DNA of 64,000 nt. It comes from Hyalella azteca. Lineage: Eukaryota > Arthropoda > Malacostraca > Amphipoda > Hyalellidae. The translations under genes were made by a program, and so were the position numbers. The stretch is taken from contig NW_025941278.1 of NCBI RefSeq assembly GCF_000764305.2, positions 1,116,001 to 1,180,000 of the forward strand, written 5' to 3'. Position 1 is the first letter of the stretch. Each line of letters begins with the position of its first letter. Below, in pieces: positions 11,695-21,391 of this stretch. The notes under the pieces were generated by a model. It ran no database searches and was not told the origin of the DNA. It saw only the letters and a program-made list of their open reading frames with translations.

Positions 11695-12238
11695 CAGTGG
11701 GAGGAAATAAATATTCGTACACTTGAAAAATCGTATTTTAATGTATGTAAGTACACAAACTTAACAGGAAAAGTGATTTAAATTATGTATAGAGACGCAT
11801 AGTATTCAAAAATACTATCAAAAGAAATTAAATCTCAATGCAACAAAAAACAATGCAACATGTTCACTTTTCGCGTGAAAAAAGTATTCGTACAAAACAA
11901 TAAATCCGCATTATTTTAATTTAATACTTGGTTGAATACCCTTTATTCAGCTCAACAGATACCAGTACTGGTATCTGTTGAGCTGAATAAAGGGTATTCA
12001 ACCAAGTATAAAATTAAAATAATGCGGATTTATTGTTTTGTACGAATACTTTTTTCACCCGAAAAGTGAACATGTTGCATTGTTTTTTGTTACATTGAGA
12101 TATAATTTCTTTTGATAGTATTTTTGAATACTATGCGTCTCTATACATAATTTAAATCACTTTTCCTGTCAAGTTTGTGTACTTACATACATTAAAACAC
12201 GATTTTTCAAGTGTACGAATATTTATTTCCCCCCACTG
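11695..12238. mobile_element. 544-bp palindromic (fold-back) MITE, Tc1/mariner-like ends
   Basis: The whole element is one near-perfect inverted repeat: arms of about 272 bp meeting at CCAGTACTGG (11962-11971). Ends read CAGTGGGAGGAAATAAATAT and its complement, flanked by TA on both sides (11693-11694 and 12239-12240), the Tc1/mariner target duplication. Mismatches between arms are few (for example GCGTGAAA versus the complement of TTTTTTCACCC near 11875/12055). There is no coding capacity. A transcript would form a long hairpin. The high arm identity suggests recent insertion or ongoing conversion. Confidence 0.92.
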
Positions 12239-12898
12239 TATATAAAAAAAAGGCGTAGCATCTCACCCGATCTGTAGGATATTGGAGAGGATCCTCCATT
12301 TTCGCGGCCGCAAGCCCAAGATCTGGAAGGGAGATTGAACTTTAATATAGTTATATACACGTTGCTTTATCAATATTGTCCTTACACTGCGACTATTTTA
12401 GAAATGATAACTTTCAATATGCTGCCTCATCTCTGAATTGAAATTTGATTAGTCAATTTAGTGAAATTGCCAGATACATGAGTGTCAGCGTGTCGCGTTT
12501 GCTGGATAAGACTATCAAGACAATCACTAGGGAATTCTGATACACTTAGCGGCAACAGTGCATGCATTATATTGTTTAAATGTCTATTTAATCTATCATT
12601 ACGTTAATAACATTAACTGTATTAGAAAATAAATACCCTATAAATAACATAATTATGCAAGAAACGTGAAAAGACTGGAAAATACTTTGCACAATTGGTA
12701 GAAGCGCGTAAGATTGCCTTCTACTACAAATACTCCTATAATGGCATGATGAATTTAGTGCAAATTTTGAGCCTACGAGTTTATAGCGAAGAGTTTATAC
12801 CAAGAAGAATAACAGGCTTCACTATTTAAATCATAATCTGCTCACCAAGAAGGGGTTCCCCAGCTGTAGGTATATATATAGATACTATAGCCTACTAG
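12239..12898. other. Gene-free stretch, no recognised feature
   Basis: AT-rich with one GC-rich island (12280-12330) that holds GGATCC, GCGGCCGC and AGATCT within 36 bases. No open frame or RNA gene found. Confidence 0.4.
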
Positions 12899-13214
12899 CC
12901 TACTTTGAATACTTATCTGGCACAGGAGATACCATGTATATTTCCACATTACCGAATTCATCAGGTTTTGAAGCTGTAGAAATTAATGTAGATAAAAGTA
13001 TCTTAACCAGCGAGTATATATATAGCCTACTTTGAATATATATGTAGCCTACTAACTATTATACTACTTATATATAGACTTATTACTAATAAATAGCCTA
13101 ATATATATATCCTACTTTGAATGCTTACCTGGCACAGGAGATACCTTAAATATGTTTCCACATTACCGAACATCAGCTTTTGAAGCTGTAGATAAAAGTA
13201 TCTTGACCAGCAAG
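12899..13214. repeat. Direct repeat, two units of about 105-116 bp
   Basis: Unit 1 at 12899-13014 and unit 2 at 13111-13214 share CCTACTTTGAAT, CTGGCACAGGAGATACC, TTTCCACATTACCGAA, TTTTGAAGCTGTAGA and GATAAAAGTATCTT(A/G)ACCAGC. The spacer is AT microsatellite-like (TATATATAGCC). A local segmental duplication. Confidence 0.85.
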
Positions 13215-15902
13215 TGGCTATATTGATCATCAAACTAACAGCAAGTGCTATGTGCACAGGTTACAGAACTGAAGTCAATTTAATCATATACAACATCAAA
13301 AATAGTCTGGAAATCCAACATTTAATTCGTACTGCAACAAATATAAACAGAGACATGTCCAGCAGGCAATCAAAGAAAAAAACAATGAACTTGGCCGACT
13401 CCATTGTAGAAGCTACAGAAGCAGTGGAACGACAATTTATGATTAATTATCACATACGGTATCATATATAGAAAGAAATATACGTAATAATAATAAAAAA
13501 TAAATAACGACAGTGTTGAGTTGGAAACCATAGTGCGATAGTGTGTTACTAAACGAGCAATCATAGACGGAAAATAAAAATTAATATACCGCTCGCATTA
13601 CGATATCTGTCAGGCCGAAGATCGAATGCTGAACAATCAACAAGCGAAACACGACAATAATGCAGGCTCCACTAACAACGTCTGGCAAGGCTCGTGAAAC
13701 TATACGAACAAAGTACGAGTATGGCGGTTATTTTGCCAACATTATTAGGAAACGCCGTACTTACAAGTTCGCGAGCGAAACGCGAGAACAACGTCCGTGA
13801 AAAAACTATATAACTCAAGGAAACTGACATTCCTTCAAAATACGATTTAGAGATCACATATAGCCTCCTTCTATTACAAAAGTATGATTTTAGACAATTT
13901 TTCGTTACAACTAAGGTACATGATTAATTGATCATGATTATGAATGACCATGGACACCACTTTCGATAAAGTACTCTAAAAATAAATACTGATACCTTTG
14001 GCTAACCACTCACAGATTTCACTGAAATTCTGTAAGTGCAAACGAGAAATTTAAATGCACAGAAGGTGCCACTCCAATTCAACGCAGGTTTGTGAAGAAA
14101 ATGTTACGTAGTTCAGCTTCATCGACTTTCGTCAGTTCGTAAAGTTTGGCACGCAGATACTGTCAGTCAGTTGGGACAGTCGAAAATCGAAATATGGATG
14201 TTGAAACCTCAATTCACGAATAATAGACTAGAGAAAAAACAAATGTACAATCTATTCATTCATAATTACATGTGGATACGAACTAAAGGCGTCATTAAAA
14301 TTGGACTTCTGTTTATAAATATATAGGGATTCTAAAATTCGAAAATTAGTACCTACTCTGTAACACTGGAGATTAAAGGTAAAGTTTCATTCGACAGAGA
14401 AAATAAATATTTCACCACGTAGTTCTATTCCAACCCCAGTATTCCCCCGATTGATCATCAATTACCGTATTCTTCATATTTCGCTAAGTATGGAATCATT
14501 TTAAGGCTGAAACTTTATATAGAAGATTTAAACCACAAATTTAGGCGGATATGAGTATCCAAAAATTGTTAAACCTACCTTTTCGACTGATTTTAATGCA
14601 ATTTTTATTAAAGGTCGCAGAGCTAAACACACACAAAAAAAAGCCGTCGAGAAGTTAGGGTTTTAACAACCTACGTAGGCTAAGTTATATGGTTCCACTT
14701 CCTAAATCCGCTGACAAATTTTGTAACTTTGCTTTAGAGGTTACCAAAATTATACATTAATTGCAAGATATTATTTCACTTATATTCAACTTGTTATTGA
14801 CTCTCGGGAATTTTCTTACACACCTAGATTTGTTTTTAATTTCTGTTGAAAATGTATTTCATTCGTCATAATTAATACATAATGATAAATTAATACTGCA
14901 TACTGATGAATGCAGTACCTATTCTGTGATGAATACTTACACAGAATTATGCACACTTCCGTTTTCTTAATTGGACTTGCTTCCTTTTACATCAGGGAAG
15001 CTTGTGAGTGGCCAGTGTTGCCCTATGCCAACACCATTTCTAAGTTTTATTTTCCTTCCTGCGCGTAGGCATGCTCATTGGCTGCAGCAAGGTAGATAGG
15101 CGGGTCAAGTTAGGGGTGGTCGGACCGAATCGACACTTGCGCGAACTCAAGCGCGAGCTCAAGAGGCAAACCTAACTTCACCTTCAACTTACCCAGTCAT
15201 AAATCCATAAATACCGAACGGATTTCTTTCAAATTTGAAAGATAAGTAGATAATATTAGTCGGTGGTGGCCGGTCATAAGCTGAACAAAAATTGTATGAT
15301 CATATTTGCGTACCTATTAAAATGCTTTTTGTGACACCGTTTGGCTTACATTTCTCCGGTAGCCTCATGCTCAAATAAGGATAAGCTATATACATTTCCT
15401 GTGCCTAGATAATAAAAAATATTCGTTCATGTTCAAATATGCAAATAAGTTCAATTGATTAGAAATGTTAGGTAACCTTATGGAGTTTCTGACGGTTACT
15501 CTACCGAGCTTCGTGCATCTCGCACTGTTGTGGACTCTGTAGTCTGTCGAGGGGCAGACATTCATTATTAGCCTTTGCTGCGTTTAGCCTACCGTAGAAA
15601 TAGCTAACCGTTGCTTGTTCGGTATCTACCACCGTACCTTTTCTTTTCACAATTTACTGCCTCACAGGCTGGTGGAGGTGCTAGAAAGTAAAGAGATCTA
15701 GAAGTAAAGTGTCCAAAACCATAGTCATGATAGTGGTGCTAAGGCTGGCGCTGGGACGTGTACCGTGTAGCCTACTGCCTGCATACCCGAAGCCTGCAAA
15801 TCGATTTATAAAAAAAACGTAAGATGTAGGAGGAACGTAATCTTGGGTTTGTTCGGTAGGTAAGCTTTTAGACTTGGGTAAGTCCCATTCTGGTTGAGCC
15901 GT
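13215..15902. other. Gene-free stretch of 2.7 kb
   Basis: No exon, RNA gene or element with clear ends was found. Open frames at 13214-13471 and 13672-13857 lack recognisable motifs. A small remnant of the dispersed repeat seen at 533-674 lies near 13950-13982. GC content rises at 15000-15180. Confidence 0.4.
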
Positions 15903-15991
15903 CGGTATTATTGCAGATTAACTACATCCAAAAAAAAGGGTGTTTTTTTTAGTTATATGTTTTTTGGGGTGTAGATTACGAATCTGAAATC
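15903..15991. repeat. 90-bp repeat, copy 1
   Basis: CGGTATTATTGCAGATTAAC, then a hairpin whose arms are CTACATCCAAAAAA and TTTTTTGGGGTGTAG, then ATTACGAATCTGAAATC. It is nearly identical to 16756-16848, differing mainly in the length of a T run. Confidence 0.9.
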
Positions 15992-16096
15992 CATTTTTGG
16001 CAGTTGGCATCGGAAAACCGATTTTTTTCGCGACTTACTAACATGGGGGTTACGTAACTTACGTTACCCACTCACCTTTATTTACTAACATGGGGG

Positions 16097-16134
16097 CTGT
16101 CTCTTATACACATCTAGATGTGTATAAGAGACAG
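16097..16134. other. Nextera mate-pair junction adapter (assembly artefact)
   Basis: Two 19-base Tn5 mosaic ends head to head: CTGTCTCTTATACACATCT at 16097-16115 and AGATGTGTATAAGAGACAG at 16116-16134. Together they are the 38-base junction that Nextera mate-pair circularisation leaves between the two ends of a fragment. This is library sequence, not genome. Sequence on its two sides may come from sites several kb apart, or in a different orientation, in the real chromosome. Confidence 0.97.
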
Positions 16135-16755
16135 CTGCATGGTCGCAACTGAACTGAGTGGACGAAAAACTTCATAGCCCGCGCACCATATTGCGCATGG
16201 CGCCACCTTCCTAGGACTAATGGCCGCCACGTGGCGCGCAATTCAAATAAGTAAGTTCCCGCGCCACACCCTGTATTAGCAGCACACAAAATTTCTATAT
16301 ACTGAGACAATATACTACAAGCATTCTGCCATTCTGCATAATGACTGCATTCTATGTAGACAGTAGAGTTAGCCTACAAGTAAAACATGACCTTCAAGGC
16401 TTCAACTTCAACTTCCATTCTTCCAATGATATAATGGAGAGGTTTTATGTGCCAAAGCGCAGAGTGGAGGTGTTGGTTCTGACTTCTGAATGACATTTAG
16501 CTTCTGCAAATGGGACTGTGGAGCAATGGAGCTGCACAATAAAACATTGCACTGAGTGAGTACTGAGTAGTGACTCTTACAAGGACAGGTGGTCCATTCA
16601 CTCCATTGAGGCATTGTGCTTCTTAGCTATTACTGACAAAATCTCAGCACCAATTCATTACAATTTTCTCGAAATTTGTACTCACAGACCACAGTTTTAC
16701 TTAACCAAAATTATTACAACGAAAATACACCATATTTTTTCCCACTTCGACGGCT
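16135..16755. other. Sequence right of the adapter junction, no recognised gene
   Basis: Short open frames only. No similarity to the sequence left of the adapter was seen, apart from the 90-bp repeat that begins at 16756. Confidence 0.4.
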
Positions 16756-16848
16756 CGGTATTATTGCAGATTAACTACATCCAAAAAAAAGGGTGTTTTT
16801 TTTTTTTAATTATATGTTTTTTGGGGTGTAGATTACGAATCTGAAATC
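16756..16848. repeat. 90-bp repeat, copy 2
   Basis: Second copy of 15903-15991. The mariner-like element begins directly at its 3' end (GAAATC at 16843-16848). The flanks before the repeats (GAGCCGTC before copy 1, GACGGCTC before copy 2) are reverse complements of each other. Confidence 0.88.
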
Positions 16849-17588
16849 ATGGGGCAGAACTGATTGTACAGTTTTGAGGCAAAATAAAAGAGTAACGGAG
16901 GTACATAAAGAAGAAAGTTTATTTTTCTCATGATTAACATAACATACCATTTAAAATACTTATGTTTTGAAAATAATATCAGGAAGATGGGGTTTGTTAG
17001 CTGCAACACACTGTTGGAGTCGTTCTCGGAAGTTTTCTACAGCACGTTCGCACATATGGCGAGGTATGGCCATAACCTCTGCTGCAACAATCCCTCCCCT
17101 TAGCTGTAGTAGGGTGTGAGGGGGACTTCTGAACCCCTTTCTTTTAGATGTCCACAAAGAAAGAAATCGCAAATGCTCAAATCAGGTGACCTCACAGGCC
17201 AATGTAAATCACCCCTCAGAGTCTGGGAACATGCATTTCAAAACATTGAGTGACATTCGAGCTGTGTGAGCTGTAGCCCCATCCTGCTGGAACCACACGT
17301 CTCTCAATGCTTCATTTTCAACAATGTTTTCCATCATGGGCTGAAAGAAGTTTTGCAACATTGCAGCATAGCAATCGGAATTCACTGTCATGGTTACTCC
17401 CTCCGCTGAGAACAACTCCAACAGTGTGTTGCAGCTAACGGCCCCCATCTTCCAGATATTGTTTTTGAAACATAAGTATTCTAAATGGTATGTTATGCTA
17501 ATCTCTAGAAAAATAAATTTTCTTCTTTATGTACCTCCATTACTCTTATTTCGCCTCAAAACTGCTCAATCGGTTCTGCTCCACCCTG
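16849..17588 (-). mobile_element. Mariner-family transposon remnant, rearranged with inverted 3' ends
   Basis: Minus-strand coding remnants of a mariner (DDD) transposase: VWFQQDGATAHTAR with the second catalytic Asp (about 17304-17265), then WPVRSPDLSICDFF with the third (about 17205-17160), then CERAVENFRERLQQCVAANK and HLPDIIFKT at the C terminus (about 17060-16970). A frameshift lies near 17200 and stops near 17110. The N-terminal DNA-binding half is missing. In its place, 17410-17588 is an inverted copy of the element's own 3' end (16852-17030), about 165-180 bp with some 85-90% identity. The right end reads CCACCCTG followed by TA. It cannot encode a working transposase. Confidence 0.88.
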
Positions 17589-18661
17589 TATATTGAGAGG
17601 TTGAGATTGTATTGAACTTTTAGGCAATTAGAAAGATTTTCCACCCTAATGCGAGTATTCTAATTGAAATATTTAATTTCAATTTTTAAATATGTGAATT
17701 TAAAACTAGAAACAAAACAATTACAATTATAAGACTACCTATATATAAAATAATTAAAAGCATTGAATGGATATAAAATATTTGAATTGTGCACATATTT
17801 ATTTCAAACAGTGTTAGCTTTTCTCATAACTTAGGTCTTGTTTCAAGTCGTATGAGGTTTGTTTGGTTATCGTTCAGTTTATGTTTAGTATTGGTTTATT
17901 GGTCTGAATTAAATGGGAACAGTGCAGTCAGTCATTCAGTCACTACTAGTCGGTGTGTATAGAGGGTAGAGTCTGGTAGATTTATAGGACATAAAACTAG
18001 TAGATCTATTGATAGTGCTGTGCACTGTGCTATCAGCTACATATCTGTTATGTGACTCTTCAATGTTTAGGAGATCTGCATTCCTTAAGTGTTTTTGTAT
18101 ATTGAAGCCAGTTGAATGGTCAACATTTAGCTCATTACCTTGCTCCATACAAATTTTACAATGCTAATGAATAGACTTATCAATAATTGTTTACCCGAAA
18201 ATCCCTAAGTGGTAAACACCACCTTGGCCTGTTGGCCATTATTGGAGGCAATAAGTGCCCTTTTTAGCCATCCATTATGATCCATATACTGTTATTGTTA
18301 GTAGGCTAGTTGCAACATAAAAAATAACACCTCAAAAAAGACAAAAAAACTGAAAAAATCAAATAAATAAAAAAAAATCATGAAAAAATCAAAAAAAACA
18401 TTGATTTTTGATTTTTTTTTGATTTTTTTAAAAAAATAAAAAAAAATCGCCAACCCTGCCATCTGGCCCAACTGCCAAGCTGTCACTCTTGATTGATCTT
18501 GATTCTTGAGGCACAGAGGCAGTCCAAGATACTTGCTAAGTTGCTATGCAGGTTGCAGGATATCTGCAGGTTTTTAGAGATGGGTCAAAGTTCATGCAGC
18601 CTGAAATATCATTAGCTGCATCTGTGATTTATTGTAACTCTGACTCCACTCAGAGTTTTAA
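17589..18661. other. Gene-free stretch with A/T low-complexity block
   Basis: At 18318-18450 a run of AAAAAATCAAA / GATTTTTTTT forms a low-complexity palindrome. The rest is AT-rich with no supported exon. Confidence 0.5.
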
Positions 18662-19752
18662 TTAGGGCAAACGCGGTAATAGCGGTGTTTTATTCTGACA
18701 TCGTAGGTAATTCCGTCACTTCTCTAGTTTTTCCTTTACATTAAGCTTTGTTTTAGTTCCATGCGTTCATTGATGGTTGAAATGGTGACGTCATACATTT
18801 GCGTGTCGAAATACTGCAAAAACACTGGGTCTTGGCCATCTAGTGGGAAAATATTGAGATCCAAAGAGAGACCATGCATGCCACCTGATGAGATCATCGA
18901 AAAATGTGTCAAATTTGACAGTTGACCTTGCTATACCAAATAGTGAATAACTGTTTTTATAGGAAGAATATTATGGTTTTGAGACTTTTAAATACGTCTG
19001 TGAATATATTAGGAATCCTTTAAGTAAACTTGTATTTGCTGATTTCAAGTCGTAAATAAATTAGTAGATGATTAAGTTGAGTGATGGATTTAGACCCATC
19101 AAAACTAATTCCGACACAACTTGAATTGGACACACACAGATCGTTCCAAGCTTTGTACAAAAATTGAAATTTGCTTAAGGGGACCGTCTAACCTAAATTG
19201 GAGATAGCCTATAACTCCTAAAGTTATTATCCGATCATCATGAAACTTCACATTCAAACGTAAAATGTAAAAATAAAAACATTTTACTTCTATGAATTTT
19301 TCGAAAAAATTGATAGAAAACGTGATATTCATAGAAAACGGAAAAATAACGGTTAAATTAAAACGTAATTAAGTAGTGTTCAATATTCGTTAGTGTTCTA
19401 ATTCAAAGCCGTGTTGTATCCCAAGACAGCTCACACAGCGAACGGAATTTGAATACGTTGATGTTGGCATTACATATCGGTTAAATTTAAAGCGCTGACG
19501 CAATACGACTCACCACGTGTCGAATATTGCCACACACAGTGACGGAATATAGGGATTTGGTAGGTTTCCATTCTAAAGGCTTTTTAATAAATATGGCAAC
19601 ATTTTGTGATTTTTCATTGTTGCTGACGCGTAGTGAAGTGTTTTGAGAGTCACGTGAAGGCAACAGAACTTATGTAACGCATACGTTTTTTTTATAGTTT
19701 TTCATTTCTCGATGTGTCCTTAATGTGTCGGAATATACCGCGTTTACCCTAA
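18662..19752. mobile_element. 1.1-kb TIR element, unclassified DNA transposon
   Basis: The left end TTAGGGCAAACGCGGTA (18662-18678) and the right end TACCGCGTTTACCCTAA (19736-19752) are inverted copies with one mismatch in 17. Inside there is no long open frame, so it is non-autonomous. TA or TTA/TAA flanks cannot be told apart from the TIR itself, so the superfamily stays open (Tc1/mariner-like or PIF/Harbinger-like). It carries a nested fragment at 19179-19345. Confidence 0.75.
19179..19345. mobile_element. Half of a TTAA MITE nested in the TIR element
   Basis: TTAA (19175-19178) is followed by GGGGACCGTCTAACCT, then TTATCCGATCATCATGAAAC, GTAAAATGTAAAAA and TTCTATGAATTTTT. The same order occurs in the complete copy at 33400-33817. 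The second terminus is missing here. Confidence 0.8.
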
Positions 19753-21239
19753 AGGCTCTCCCCAGTCCCCTCAAAGGCTCAAACAAGTACATTAGTCTTA
19801 GAGTGCATTCATTGCTAGATTGCAATTGTCAAAGCATTGCAATTTCTCCTTTGCAATCCTAAGAACTGCCCTGTTACAGTAATATATTCTGAGTTCTGAA
19901 ATCTGACTCCATGTCCAGTTTTTTACTGATTCAATTACACTAAGGCATGATTCATATGTCTTTTGTGTCTTTGAGATTCATAGGTTAATTTATGCATTAA
20001 GCCAATTATTTCCCATGAAGATTCAGATTATTCCAGGACATAAGAGCATTGAAGTGAATGAACTGGTGTCAGGCACTGGCAGCAAAGGCAGGACACAACC
20101 TGTGTCCTGTGTGATATCACTCTGAAAGTAGAGGTGGGCAAGGATCCAAGGAAGATATGGTAAGAGAAGTTAGGACATCACTTATGAGATTCTTGGACAA
20201 TAATTGGCATCAGGAAGTTGAAACTTGAAAGTTCATATAAGTGAAGGCATTTGATGTCAATTGAGCCTTTTGAGGGACATGCACAGTATTGGCCATGGTC
20301 ATCATGTAAGATCAGAACAGCAGAAGCAGCACCAGCCAGTTGGCAAATTGGACATGTTGACATTAAGCAATACTTACATTGCTTCAAATTAGCAAGACTA
20401 ACCGTCAGTGTGGGGATATACTCAATTGCTCACTTTCTACTACAATTCCCACTCTATGGTATTTGCTCAGACAGTCAGACTGAGCTTCTGGAAACCCTCC
20501 AGACAGGCTCCAGTAGCCTGGAGTCTCCATAACAGTCCAAAACTAATGTGAATGTGGGGATTTTCATTCTCCTGTTCAGTGAGAAATAATGTAGTTAGTG
20601 CCTTTACCAGTTACCTTCTCCATACTATGCATTTGAAAGAAATTAAGTTGCAACTAATCGCTAATCTTATGGCCCTCTGCCATCCTTTTTATGCTTTTTG
20701 AAGCATGACAGTCTTGGCAGAATCCTCCCATCACATGCCTAATTTTAAATGTGATCCCTGTACAGGACCTTGTCAAGATGTGTACAGAATCCCCCAGACA
20801 GGAGGCTCTTCTATTGAGTTTTGATCCTGATGGTAGCAGGCAAGTAGCTTAGAAGATTAGCATCAGCAGGTCTTGGTCATATTACTTACTCGTCCCTTGG
20901 TGAATAATTATGGTGCTTTTCTGGAAATCTGGCATTGGCTCTCTGTCTGGGTAGGCCATCCAATCAGGCAAAGGTTACTAACATGCATGCATCACTAATT
21001 TCAGTGTCAAGTAGTTAATTGAACTAACAGATCAACAGATGTAACTGGCTTGCAAACTTAACAAGGCCTTTGCCCTCAGGTTTGTCTGGCCCAACCCCTG
21101 CTGCCCGTTTGTACTTGGGGCGAGTGGTGAAGAACCAAGTCCTCAAAGTGGACAAAAGAAAGAATTAGACTAGACTTGAGGCCTGAGAGCAGGAGAGCTA
21201 GGTAGATAACAATCTCATGTTCTCATTTTCTGATTGTAG
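19753..21239. other. Upstream region of Drp1, no recognised exon
   Basis: About 1.5 kb with no open frame matching a known protein. A 5' untranslated exon or promoter of Drp1 probably lies in or beyond this stretch, but no element can be named. An acceptor-like TTCTGATTGTAG ends at 21239, so the exon with the start codon may begin at 21240. Confidence 0.4.
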
Positions 21240-21283
21240 CTTTTCTGCACCAAATTTGTAATAAATTTGAATTGATTGAGAAC

Positions 21284-21391
21284 ATGAGCATGGAAGCCTT
21301 AATTCCAGTTATTAACAAGCTTCAAGATGTTTTCAACACAGTTGGAGCAGATGCTATTCAGCTCCCACAAATTGTAGTTGTTGGATCACAG
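21284..21391 (+). CDS. Drp1: Drp1 exon 1: start and G1 loop beginning
   Basis: Encodes [17 protein letters not shown] and [11 protein letters not shown] (36 codons), then donor GTAAGT. Two in-frame ATGs (21284, 21290), both with A at -3; the second has G at +4. The P-loop is split by the 8.2-kb intron 1. Confidence 0.96.

Noticed and set aside
12289..12334. Cluster of BamHI, NotI and BglII sites as vector contamination
   Set aside because: Suspicious in AT-rich DNA, but no longer polylinker or vector backbone is present; probably native GC-rich sequence. A vector screen would settle it.
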